Assembly (NCBI GenBank): GCA_004211785.1
Contig: SHBX01000005.1
Coordinates: 62,001-126,000 of the forward strand
Length of the DNA: 64,000 nucleotides
Reading direction: 5' to 3'
DNA from: Winogradskyella sp.
GTDB lineage: Bacteria; Bacteroidota; Bacteroidia; Flavobacteriales; Flavobacteriaceae
Positions 18,118 to 25,862 of the stretch are shown here, piece by piece. How positions within the stretch are numbered: position 1 is the first letter of the stretch; the number at the start of each line of letters is the position of its first letter. The translations under genes were made by a program, and so were the position numbers. Below the pieces are notes generated by a model. The model had not been told where the DNA came from. It made no database searches and saw only the letters and a list, made by a program, of their open reading frames with translations.

Positions 18118-18624
18118 TTATTTACGTTGTAAAATTAATCCAGATATTAAAGATATAATAAACCCTAATATAAGAACAGAAGCTAACATCATAAAAGCCA
18201 TAAAGCCTGGACTGCCATAGTCTTCCATTTGTTTGGTAAGCTTAGCACTCTCAACTTTGAATTCTTCAGGGGATAATGCTGTTTTCATACCGCTTAATTT
18301 ATACTCTAAATAATCTGAAGCAAAATTAGGGTTAATTTGTGTGGTATATACATAGTCCATAACAGCTACGCCAATTGCAGAAAATAAAGCAATAAGCATA
18401 CCTATTGCAAGTGCTTTTCCTAAAGAGACTTTACCATGATTAATTTTATCACGATAATGTTTAATACCAAAGAACACAAATAATAAAGAAATTATCATTG
18501 ATGTATATCCAATGAGTTCTCCATAGTCATAGTCAACGCCCATTCCTAAAAAGAAAGGCAATCCAAATAGAACAAATCCGCTTATGAGCGCATATAGCCC
18601 ATATCTTATTACTGTTTTTTTCAT
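18118..18624 (-). CDS. DUF4199-domain membrane protein
   Basis: 168 residues with four transmembrane helices (about 10-30, 38-55, 70-92, 138-162) and a polar loop between helices three and four. This matches DUF4199, a Bacteroidota inner-membrane family of unknown function. It is the first gene of an operon with DUF1801 and VOC genes. A TACTTTTG -7 element and an inverted repeat lie upstream. Confidence 0.85.
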   Translation of the reverse strand: MKKTVIRYGLYALISGFVLFGLPFFLGMGVDYDYGELIGYTSMIISLLFVFFGIKHYRDKINHGKVSLGKALAIGMLIALFSAIGVAVMDYVYTTQINPNFASDYLEYKLSGMKTALSPEEFKVESAKLTKQMEDYGSPGFMAFMMLASVLILGFIISLISGLILQRK

Positions 18625-18649
18625 AATTATTAGGTTTTGATTAGTTAGT

Positions 18650-18657
18650 CAAAAGTA
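18650..18657 (-). promoter_or_regulatory. -7 element of the DUF4199 operon
   Basis: TACTTTTG on the reverse strand, about 25 bp before the DUF4199 ATG, matches TAnnTTTG. Confidence 0.5.
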
Positions 18658-18683
18658 GAAATAGGAAGATTTATGAGGCTCAT

Positions 18684-18713
18684 ACTAAAGTACTATTTTA
18701 CTCATACTTTAGT
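18684..18713. promoter_or_regulatory. Candidate operator: 9-bp inverted repeat
   Basis: ACTAAAGTA and TACTTTAGT, separated by 12 bp, form a perfect inverted repeat between the LuxR-type regulator gene and the DUF4199 promoter. Its centre is about 50 bp upstream of the predicted transcription start. No T-run follows on the reverse strand, so it does not look like a terminator. Binding by the adjacent regulator is inference. Confidence 0.45.
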
Positions 18714-18728
18714 GTTAAAGCTAGTAAA

Positions 18729-19139
18729 TTATATAATATTCAAACTTTTTGAAACTTGAATAGCTTGGGTTCTGCGTTTTGCATCTAGTTTTACAAGAAG
18801 GTTAGAGACATGCGTTTTTATGGTGCTTTCTGAGACGAAAAGCTTTTCTGCGATTTCTTGATTTGATAAACCAAGCGCAATTTCTTTTAAGACTTCATAT
18901 TCACGTTTACTCAATCCTAATTCTTCAATTTTTTTAAAATCTATTTCTTGCTTAGGAACAGGAGAAGATTTTTGTGCTCTTTTATTAATGAATAGGCCAA
19001 TAACTAAAAAGATAACTGCGATAATAGTCATAATATATTCAACTTGAAAATCACCACTTATTACAGCATATTTACTAAGTTGAAATAGCAAAAGTAATGC
19101 TAAAATGAGCATTCCAAAAACAAGAATAGTTTTCTTCAT
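18729..19139 (-). CDS. Membrane-tethered LuxR-type transcription regulator
   Basis: 136 residues. Two transmembrane helices (about 5-22 and 33-50) are followed by a short linker and a LuxR/GerE helix-turn-helix (SKREYEVLKEIALGLSNQEI and VSESTIKTHVSNLLVKLDA, about 75-128). There is no receiver domain, so activity is probably controlled through the membrane part. It starts 9 bp after the hydroxyacid dehydrogenase stop and sits upstream of the DUF4199 operon. The recognition helix is intact. Confidence 0.85.
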   Translation of the reverse strand: MKKTILVFGMLILALLLLFQLSKYAVISGDFQVEYIMTIIAVIFLVIGLFINKRAQKSSPVPKQEIDFKKIEELGLSKREYEVLKEIALGLSNQEIAEKLFVSESTIKTHVSNLLVKLDAKRRTQAIQVSKSLNII

Positions 19140-19148
19140 TTTATAAAA

Positions 19149-20087
19149 TTAGCAAAATTTTGCTTTGATTTTGTCAACGATGGCTTGGGCTAATTTTTCT
19201 TTACTTTCAATAGTCCAACCCGCCACATGTGGAGAGAGTAATACGTTTTCAGAATTGATTAAATATTTAAACGCTTCAGGCATATTTTCTGAAGTAAAGA
19301 GACTTTCAAAAGAAGACTTTTCGTATTCTAAAACATCTAAACCAGCACCTAATATTTTACCAGACGTCAACGCTTTAACCAAATCTGAAGTTACGACACT
19401 TTTTCCGCGAGCTGTATTAATTAGCCAAAACGGGTTTTTAAAATTATTGATGAATGCTGAATTCACCATGTTTAATGTTAATGGTGTTTGTGGTGTGTGT
19501 AGACTTAAAACACCTACTTTACTCTGCAATTCTTCAAGTGAAACCTGCTTGCAATTAGCATCGCCAACATTAGCTTTTATGTCATAGCATAATACATCAA
19601 CATCAAAACCGCGAAGTTTTTTCGCAAAAGCTTTTCCCATATTCCCATAACCAATTAAACCAACGGTTTTACCATCTAGCTCAATGCCTCGATTGTCTTC
19701 TCGTAACCATTTGCCTTGTCTTACTTCTTTATCAGCTTTGTTAAGTTTATTGAATAGAGAAAGCAACATTGCCAAACTATGCTCGCCAACAGCATTGCGG
19801 TTACCTTCTGGCGCATTGAACAACTCAACATCTTTTTTTTCAGCATAATCACAATCTATATTTTCTAATCCAGCACCAACACGGCCAATAAATTTCAGAT
19901 TTTTAGCAGCATCCAAAAATTGTTTATCAATGGTAAAACGACTCCTAATTATCAGGCCATCATAATCGGAAATTTTAGCTTCTATTTCAGTTTTTGAAGA
20001 TGTATAATCTTCATGATTGGTAAAGCCTAAATCGTTGAGTTGATTTAGTAATAGTTCGTGGTTGCTATCTAAGTGTAGAATTTTCAT
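19149..20087 (-). CDS. D-2-hydroxyacid dehydrogenase family protein (SerA-like)
   Basis: 312 residues. An NAD(P)-dependent dehydrogenase with Rossmann motif Gly146-Y-Gly148-N-M-Gly151 and the catalytic set Arg227 (NTARG), a Glu near 254 (LDVLEYE) and His287 (SPHVAG). The short length, without an ACT domain, fits 3-phosphoglycerate dehydrogenase-like or general 2-hydroxyacid dehydrogenases; the exact substrate (3-phosphoglycerate, glyoxylate, lactate) is unresolved. Co-directional with the LuxR-type gene 9 bp downstream. Confidence 0.9.
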   Translation of the reverse strand: MKILHLDSNHELLLNQLNDLGFTNHEDYTSSKTEIEAKISDYDGLIIRSRFTIDKQFLDAAKNLKFIGRVGAGLENIDCDYAEKKDVELFNAPEGNRNAVGEHSLAMLLSLFNKLNKADKEVRQGKWLREDNRGIELDGKTVGLIGYGNMGKAFAKKLRGFDVDVLCYDIKANVGDANCKQVSLEELQSKVGVLSLHTPQTPLTLNMVNSAFINNFKNPFWLINTARGKSVVTSDLVKALTSGKILGAGLDVLEYEKSSFESLFTSENMPEAFKYLINSENVLLSPHVAGWTIESKEKLAQAIVDKIKAKFC

Positions 20088-20126
20088 GCTAATCTTCCAG
20101 TTGAGACTATTTTAAGAAGAATTTAT

Positions 20127-20471
20127 TTAATGACAGTTTAATATGTTGTCAGGTCGAGCGGAGTCGAGACCTCTATTTTTAGCATTCGATTCATTTCTAC
20201 ATTGCGCTAATAATTGCAATAAGTCATAATCTTCATTTGCAAATTTCTTTTTTGCGCTCCACTTTTTTATTTTCTTCTCAAAAAATATAGCCTGGTTTAC
20301 ATCATTAAATTCTTGCTGAAATATTAATTTAACGGGTCTTCTCTTGTATGTAAAACATGATTCATTTAACCCTTTTTCGTGTTCCTCCATTCTTCTTGAT
20401 AAATTATTGGTGAATCCTGTGTAAGTTAAACCATCTGAACATTGTAATATGTAAACATAATATAATTTCAT
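20127..20471 (-). CDS. GIY-YIG nuclease (UvrC/URI N-terminal type)
   Basis: 114 residues. A single GIY-YIG domain: YYVYILQC (first strand), YTGFTNNLSRRMEEH (second motif with catalytic Arg) and AIFFEKKIKKW (metal-binding Glu). Small solitary members are common in Bacteroidota and their role is not settled. The gene is enclosed by a perfect 26-bp inverted repeat, and its C-terminal GLDSARPD is encoded by one repeat arm, with the stop lying just outside it. Confidence 0.88.
   Translation of the reverse strand: MKLYYVYILQCSDGLTYTGFTNNLSRRMEEHEKGLNESCFTYKRRPVKLIFQQEFNDVNQAIFFEKKIKKWSAKKKFANEDYDLLQLLAQCRNESNAKNRGLDSARPDNILNCH
20147..20172 (+). repeat. Left arm of 26-bp perfect inverted repeat around GIY-YIG gene
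   Basis: Starts TGTCAGGTCGAGCGGAG and ends GAGACCT. All 26 bases are the exact reverse complement of 20493-20518. The arm is GC-rich compared with its surroundings and contains an internal near-palindrome (TCGAGCGGAGTCGA), so it can fold alone. It lies inside the last codons of the nuclease gene. Confidence 0.95.
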
Positions 20472-20492
20472 TTTATGGTTTTTAGATGATTA

Positions 20493-20518
20493 AGGTCTCG
20501 ACTCCGCTCGACCTGACA
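20493..20518 (-). repeat. Right arm of 26-bp perfect inverted repeat
   Basis: Reads AGGTCTCGACTCCGCTC to CCTGACA on the forward strand; exact inverse of 20147-20172. It lies 21 bp upstream of the nuclease start codon and just beyond the stop of the cupin gene. Confidence 0.95.
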
Positions 20519-20523
20519 TTGGT

Positions 20524-20889
20524 TTAAATCCAAGGATACTCGGTTTGCGTCATTTCGTCTTGCACTTTTCCAGTATGCGCCGTATCTAATTTTTCAAATA
20601 AAAGTAGATGCACTTCTTCACCATTTTTGGTCGAAGGATTATGCTCAACACCTTTAGGAACAACAATCATTTCACCTTCTCTAACAACTTCTGTGCGGTC
20701 ACGAAACTGCATATACATTGTGCCTTTTATAACTTGAAATAATTCATCTTCATCATCATGGCTATGCCAGACGAATTCGCCTTGAATTTTAGCAAGAATC
20801 ACTTGCATATTATCTACCGTAGCAATGCGATGCGGATGCCATTGTTTTGAGAAAAGTGCGTGCTTGTCTTTAATATTTATTGCTTTCAT
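20524..20889 (-). CDS. Cupin-domain protein
   Basis: 121 residues, a single small beta-barrel cupin. Motif 1 is WHSHDDEDELFQVIKG (metal-binding His, His, Glu near 40-50) and motif 2 is PKGVEHNPST (His near 82). Probably a metal-dependent enzyme or sensor of small molecules; substrate unknown. It ends 5 bp from the GIY-YIG unit. Confidence 0.88.
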   Translation of the reverse strand: MKAINIKDKHALFSKQWHPHRIATVDNMQVILAKIQGEFVWHSHDDEDELFQVIKGTMYMQFRDRTEVVREGEMIVVPKGVEHNPSTKNGEEVHLLLFEKLDTAHTGKVQDEMTQTEYPWI

Positions 20890-20916
20890 ACCATAAAGTT
20901 ACAAAAGCAAAATGGA

Positions 20917-22290
20917 TTAAATACCCAGAATTAATTTGGCAATCATTAAATAAATAACAATTCCAAAAATGTCATTACTAGTAGTAATAAATGGACCTGT
21001 CGCTATTGCTGGATCTATACCTCTTTTATCTAGAAATAATGGTACAAATGTACCAATTAAACCAGCAACTATAATAACAACGACTAATGATATAGAAATA
21101 GCTAAAGCAAGATTAAATTCTTGTTTCCACACAAAGACAAAAAGAAATAGGAATATTGACAATATTAAGCCATTTAAAGTTGCTAAAAACATTTCTTTAA
21201 TTAAACGGCTATTGATACTTCCTTTGACATCGTCATTTGCTAAACCTTGCACAATTATGGCACTTGATTGTACGCCAACATTTCCGGCCATTGCTGCAAT
21301 TAGAGGCGTAAACAAAAATAAAATGATGGCTTCTTCAGGAAGCTTTTTTTCAAAATAGTACATAATTATAAAGGCACCAATACCACCAAGCAGTCCTAAA
21401 AACAGCCAAGGCAAACGTGCTCTTGTTAATTCTATAATACTATCATCAGAATCTACATCTTGGGTAATACCTGCAGCAAGTTGGTAATCTTTTTCGGCTT
21501 CTTCTTTAAGAACGTCGACAATATCATCGATGGTAATACGACCAAGTAATGTTTGCTCATCGTCAACTACTGGGATGGCTTCTAAATCGTACTTAGCCAT
21601 TACCTTGGCAACATCTTCTGCATCGTCATTAACGTTAACCCAATCGACATTACTTTTAGAAATGTCAGCAATTTTCTCTTCACTTTTTGCTGTAATTAAG
21701 TCTTTTAGAGAAAGTCGTCCAATAAGTTTTTCGTCTTTACTCACCACATAAATGGAGTGTACTCTATTAACGTCTTTAGCTTGACCTCTAATGCGACGTA
21801 TGCATCCCGCAACAGTCCATGTGCCATAAACTTTAACCAGCTCTTTCGCCATGAGTCCACCTGCAGTATCATCATCATAGGTTAAAAGTTCTTGGATTTC
21901 GGCTTTGTGCTCTTGGTCTTCAATTTGGGAGATTACCGCTTCTTGACGTTCTTCTGGAAGTTCGGCAATGATATCTGCGGCATCATCGGTATCTAACTCT
22001 TCAACCTCTTCTGCAATTTCTTTTGCAGAAAGGTTGCCTAGAATCTTTTCACGAACATCTTCGTCAAGTTCAGTAAGTACATCTGAAGTGGTTTCGCTAT
22101 CTAAAAGTTTGATGATGTAGATGGCTTCATCAAACGAGAGTTCATCTAAAATCTCGGCAATATCAGCGTAGTGGAACTCATTTAAAAAAACCTTAAGTGA
22201 CGTATCATCATTATTTGAGATAAGAACTTTAGCCTTTTCTATAAGCTCATCGGTGAGTTGAAATAATATGTTTTCTTGAGTTTCTTCCAC
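20917..22290 (-). CDS. mgtE: Magnesium transporter MgtE
   Basis: 457 residues, full length. Imports Mg2+ through the inner membrane, gated by cytosolic Mg2+. The superhelical MgtE-N domain (about 1-125, ELDTDDAADIIAELPEERQ) and a CBS pair (about 130-255) are followed by five C-terminal transmembrane helices with the pore block AAMAGNVGVQSSAIIVQGLA. It follows rsmA by 38 bp in the same direction. No M-box-like leader is seen. Confidence 0.96.
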   Translation of the reverse strand: MEETQENILFQLTDELIEKAKVLISNNDDTSLKVFLNEFHYADIAEILDELSFDEAIYIIKLLDSETTSDVLTELDEDVREKILGNLSAKEIAEEVEELDTDDAADIIAELPEERQEAVISQIEDQEHKAEIQELLTYDDDTAGGLMAKELVKVYGTWTVAGCIRRIRGQAKDVNRVHSIYVVSKDEKLIGRLSLKDLITAKSEEKIADISKSNVDWVNVNDDAEDVAKVMAKYDLEAIPVVDDEQTLLGRITIDDIVDVLKEEAEKDYQLAAGITQDVDSDDSIIELTRARLPWLFLGLLGGIGAFIIMYYFEKKLPEEAIILFLFTPLIAAMAGNVGVQSSAIIVQGLANDDVKGSINSRLIKEMFLATLNGLILSIFLFLFVFVWKQEFNLALAISISLVVVIIVAGLIGTFVPLFLDKRGIDPAIATGPFITTSNDIFGIVIYLMIAKLILGI

Positions 22291-22328
22291 AACGAAAAAT
22301 TAACTATTAAGGTTATTAAGCCTAATGT

Positions 22329-23105
22329 CTACTTTTCGTCCTTTTCAATAAGTGAGGTTAACTCTATGAATTGAGCCACACTTAATTGTTCTGGACGTTG
22401 CCCAAAGATAGTATTTGCTTTTAAATTATCGGAAAGATTAAAAACTTTTAAACTGTTACGTAATGTTTTTCGTCGTTGTTGGAACCCTGTTTTTACCACA
22501 CGGAAGAATAGCTTCTCATCACAAGGCAGTGTGTAGTTTTCTTTTCGGGTTAATAATAATACGCCAGAATCTACTTTTGGAGGTGGATTAAAAACGCTTG
22601 GCGGCACGGTAAATAAGTACTCTGCATCATAAAACGCTTGAGTTAAAACAGATAAAATTCCGTAGACTTTATTGCCTTCTTTAGAGCAGATGCGCTTAGC
22701 AACCTCTTTTTGAAACATTCCTGAAAACTCTGGGATTTGGTCTCGCATTTCTAAAGTTTTAAAAACTATTTGAGAGGAAATGTTATACGGAAAGTTACCA
22801 ATAATAGCGAATGACTTTCCTTTGAACACCAAGTTGAGGTCGTAGCGTAAAAAGTCTTTTTCGTAAATTCTATCTGAAAGATTTAGGTAATTATTTTTTA
22901 GATAATCAACCGATTCAGTGTCAATTTCTATAACATGAGTTGTGGTGTCTTTGTCAAGCAAATGCTTCGTTAAAACGCCCATGCCTGGACCAATTTCTAA
23001 TACGTCGTCATAGCCTTTTAGGGATAACGTATCAGCTATTTTTTTAGCAATATTTTCATCTTTTAAAAAGTGTTGTCCGAGGTGTTTTTTTGCTTTTACC
23101 GACAT
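22329..23105 (-). CDS. rsmA: 16S rRNA dimethyladenosine transferase
   Basis: 258 residues. Methylates A1518 and A1519 (E. coli numbering) in the 3' hairpin of 16S rRNA during small-subunit maturation, using [14 protein letters not shown] (N-terminal signature), [13 protein letters not shown] (SAM motif I) and [12 protein letters not shown] (catalytic NxPY) are all present. Also known as KsgA. It lies 6 bp after a DUF4286 gene. Confidence 0.97.
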   Translation of the reverse strand: MSVKAKKHLGQHFLKDENIAKKIADTLSLKGYDDVLEIGPGMGVLTKHLLDKDTTTHVIEIDTESVDYLKNNYLNLSDRIYEKDFLRYDLNLVFKGKSFAIIGNFPYNISSQIVFKTLEMRDQIPEFSGMFQKEVAKRICSKEGNKVYGILSVLTQAFYDAEYLFTVPPSVFNPPPKVDSGVLLLTRKENYTLPCDEKLFFRVVKTGFQQRRKTLRNSLKVFNLSDNLKANTIFGQRPEQLSVAQFIELTSLIEKDEK

Positions 23106-23111
23106 TAATTT

Positions 23112-23435
23112 TTATTTAAAATTTACAGCATAAGTATCAACTACCTCTAGTTCTGTTCTAAAGGCTAACATTTTATCAGCAAACTTTTTTAGTCCTTCTT
23201 GTTTTAGACCATCAGCATCTTCTTGGTAATATTTATCTAATGCTTCACGGGAATAAGAACGGTATTGAATAGAATAGGTTTGGCCGCCCATTTCTTCTTC
23301 AATTAAAACTTTTGAAAATGTTGCACCGTCAAATTTACCAGTTGCTAAGACTTTAGGAATGTGCTCTTTTATCCAGATGAGCCACTCGTCATGAGCAGAA
23401 TCTTCAATGTTTATGGTGACGCTATATATTATCAT
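23112..23435 (-). CDS. DUF4286-family protein
   Basis: 107 residues: MIIYSVTINIEDSAHDEWL, with a central FDGATFSKVLIEEEMGGQTY strand pair. This is a dimeric ferredoxin-like alpha-beta fold of unknown function that is commonly found next to rsmA or TPR genes in Bacteroidota. Its start directly follows the stop of the GNAT gene. Confidence 0.87.
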   Translation of the reverse strand: MIIYSVTINIEDSAHDEWLIWIKEHIPKVLATGKFDGATFSKVLIEEEMGGQTYSIQYRSYSREALDKYYQEDADGLKQEGLKKFADKMLAFRTELEVVDTYAVNFK

Positions 23436-23948
23436 TTATAATTGTTTTTCAAACAAAAGAAGATTTTCATTCTTCTCAAATGGGTTGATTGTTTTTTTAT
23501 ATGAGAAACCTAATTTTTCTATAAGTTTAATTGAAACCTTATTTATTGGTAAGGTGATAGCGGAAATTGTTTTGATATTGAATGTGTTTTTTGCCATAAA
23601 CAATAGCTTGGATGACACTTCAAAACCGTATCCTTGATTGTGAAATTCGGGAAGAATAGAAAACCCAATATCTACATGTTCTAATGTATCACGTTTTAGT
23701 AAACCAGCTGTACCAATAGGCTTAAGATTATCAGATTTTAATTGCATTTTGTAGTAACCAAAGTCATATTTTTCATAGCATTTTAGCTGATTATTTTTTA
23801 TGTAATCTTCTGCTTCAGTCACAGTTTTAATGTTTCTGTCGCCAATAAATTTCAGCCAGCCAGGTGTATTCATCAACTCTAAAATAAAAAGAGCATCTTC
23901 CACAGTAATTTTTGAAAGAATTAATCGCTTAGTTTCAGCTACCTTCAT
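23436..23948 (-). CDS. GNAT N-acetyltransferase (RimJ/RimL-like)
   Basis: 170 residues of the RimJ/RimL branch: ETKRLILSKITVEDALFI at the N-terminus, PEFHNQGYGFEVSSKLL as the acetyl-CoA loop and NKVSIKLIEKLGF as the C-terminal motif. The acceptor (protein N-terminus or small amine) is not predictable. It is fully packed between the TPR gene (8 bp upstream) and the DUF4286 gene (no gap). Confidence 0.88.
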   Translation of the reverse strand: MKVAETKRLILSKITVEDALFILELMNTPGWLKFIGDRNIKTVTEAEDYIKNNQLKCYEKYDFGYYKMQLKSDNLKPIGTAGLLKRDTLEHVDIGFSILPEFHNQGYGFEVSSKLLFMAKNTFNIKTISAITLPINKVSIKLIEKLGFSYKKTINPFEKNENLLLFEKQL

Positions 23949-23956
23949 TTTGCAAT

Positions 23957-25762
23957 TTAATTAATTGTATCACCACGAAGCATTCTAAATTTCTTTCGAG
24001 CTTCAACAAAATAAATGCTGTCTTCGTGATTGAAGATTATTTTTTCGTAAAGTGGTTTGGCTTCTTCAGGCTTTCCTAAATGCAAATTATAAAGCTCTGC
24101 CAAATAGTAATAAGCATCATCGATAAAAATATCTTCACGATAGTCTGCTATGATTTTTTGATAGTTGGCTTCAGCTTTTTCATATTGATTTAGTTTCTCA
24201 TGAAGCTTTGCTTGAGTAAATAAGGCTTGATCAATAATACTTTCGCCATTATGTTCTGTTAGTACTTTGTCTAAAAGTTTGATGGCTTCTCCATTTTTAT
24301 TTTGAAATGCTAATAAATCGGCCTTAGCATAATATTTTAAAGCTGTTTGTGTAGTATCGTCCCACTTATTATCCGATATTAATAGTTTTAAATCTAAAGC
24401 ATCATTGGCAATGAGTTGCGAAGTAGATGCTTTTAAGACTTTAAGTTGAGATTCTGCCCAATCAAAATCGCCTTTGTAATAGCTTGTTTTTGCAATCTTA
24501 TATGCTGCTTCTTGAGCAATAGTACTGTTTTTAAGATTGGCTTTTATTTGGGTATAAAAGATAAGTGCTTCGTTAAACTTTTCTTGAAGCACTAAAATAT
24601 CTGCTAATTTTAGTTTTACTAAAGCTTCTTGATAAGGCGAAATGTCTAATTTGTATGATGCTTTTAGGAACTCCGAAGCTTGTTTTGGTTGCTCAAAACT
24701 AAATGCCAAAAATTGACCATAAGACAATTGAAGTGCTAGTGTAGATTCAAATTTACCGAATGTTTCAAATAACGACAAGTACTTTTCATTGATTGATTCT
24801 AGTTCTTTTTTTGAAGCATTTTCGGTTTTAATTTCTAATATAGATTGATGTGCTAGTAGAATAACATCTCTCTCTTGGGAGGTTTCAAGAATGTAGTTAA
24901 ATATATTTGTTGCTGTTTCTTTATCTGCATCATCAGAAGCTGTCATTGCTAAATCTATAATACGTTCAAGACTTTCAGGGTTTCTTTTATAAAGTGCTTT
25001 TTCTTGAACAAAAGATTTATTGTATTGGCGTTCTTGTACATAAAGCCAGCTTAGTAACTCGTACCAATATGCATCTGGATTAGTTTGCAAGCGTTTAAGC
25101 AGAAGCACTCTAAGGATTTTATTGTTTTCATTATCCTTGTTTTCAGATACAAATTGACTAAAATTTCGTTTTATATTATTTAATGTGTTTGGCTTATAAG
25201 CGATGTAATCTATATAACTAGAAAACATATTTTTGACATCGCCTAAATCTCCATAAATACGAGCTAATTGCACACTGAAGTTTTTTTCTGGCAATAATAA
25301 CGTCGCTTTTTTATACCCTTTTATGGCTTGAGGTAAAAGCGAGTGTCTTTCAAAACGTTGCCCAATACCATAAATGTATGTTGGCCTTTCGTTTAGAGCA
25401 TTAATGGCTTCATCATATAATGCTTCAGCTTTTGTAATACTATCTTTAAGCTGGTAGTTATAGCCAAGTTCCACAAGCATTATTGGTGCTCTATTTTGTA
25501 CAATTCGTTTTTCTAAAATGGCCTGCGCTTTATCATACTGCTCTAATTGCTGATAGGTGTCTACAATTTTATAGATGTAAGTATAAGAATAGGGTTTGGC
25601 TTCATATAACTTATTGTATATAAGTAATGCTTTCTGAAACTCGCCGCGCTTATAGTAATCATCTCCTAGATTGAGTTGTTTTTGATTAGCGTTTTGAGCT
25701 ACAACCATTACAGAAGAAAATATTATAATAAAGACTAATAGTATGTGCTTTCTTAACATCAT
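23957..25762 (-). CDS. Secreted tetratricopeptide-repeat protein
   Basis: About 601 residues from the tandem ATGs at 25757-25762. An N-terminal signal (MLRKHILLVFIIIFSSVMVVAQ) is followed by a chain of TPR units (for example LGDDYYKRGEFQKALLIYNK; LNQYEKAEANYQKIIADYRE), so it is a periplasmic scaffold. It may assist outer-membrane or cell-envelope assembly as other TPR proteins of this phylum do, but no partner is indicated. It begins the reverse operon that runs through GNAT, DUF4286, rsmA and mgtE. Confidence 0.88.
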   Translation of the reverse strand: MMLRKHILLVFIIIFSSVMVVAQNANQKQLNLGDDYYKRGEFQKALLIYNKLYEAKPYSYTYIYKIVDTYQQLEQYDKAQAILEKRIVQNRAPIMLVELGYNYQLKDSITKAEALYDEAINALNERPTYIYGIGQRFERHSLLPQAIKGYKKATLLLPEKNFSVQLARIYGDLGDVKNMFSSYIDYIAYKPNTLNNIKRNFSQFVSENKDNENNKILRVLLLKRLQTNPDAYWYELLSWLYVQERQYNKSFVQEKALYKRNPESLERIIDLAMTASDDADKETATNIFNYILETSQERDVILLAHQSILEIKTENASKKELESINEKYLSLFETFGKFESTLALQLSYGQFLAFSFEQPKQASEFLKASYKLDISPYQEALVKLKLADILVLQEKFNEALIFYTQIKANLKNSTIAQEAAYKIAKTSYYKGDFDWAESQLKVLKASTSQLIANDALDLKLLISDNKWDDTTQTALKYYAKADLLAFQNKNGEAIKLLDKVLTEHNGESIIDQALFTQAKLHEKLNQYEKAEANYQKIIADYREDIFIDDAYYYLAELYNLHLGKPEEAKPLYEKIIFNHEDSIYFVEARKKFRMLRGDTIN

Positions 25763-25814
25763 AAGTTGTAAATATAACAAATGGTGCTTTTAGATATTGC
25801 AAATGGTATCATAA

Positions 25815-25845
25815 AATAATGCCCAAGTTTCCTTGAGCATTATTT
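25815..25845 (-). terminator. Terminator after serS
   Basis: On the reverse strand AATAATGCTCAAG and CTTGGGCATTATT pair around GAAA, followed by TTAT. It separates serS from the TPR gene. Confidence 0.65.
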
Positions 25846-25862
25846 TTATTAGTTTGCAAGTT

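Larger units (their letters stand above)
20147..20518. mobile_element. Possible mobile unit: GIY-YIG gene within 26-bp inverted repeats
   Basis: A 372-bp segment bounded by identical inverted 26-bp arms and carrying one nuclease gene. No target-site duplication is evident outside the arms (flanks differ at the first base). It separates a dehydrogenase from a cupin gene that read in the same direction. Whether it moves is unknown; the architecture resembles a nuclease-associated small palindromic element rather than an insertion sequence. Confidence 0.5.

Noticed and set aside
20147..20518. The inverted-repeat unit as a classical insertion sequence.
   Set aside because: There is no transposase and no target duplication; the nuclease is of GIY-YIG type.
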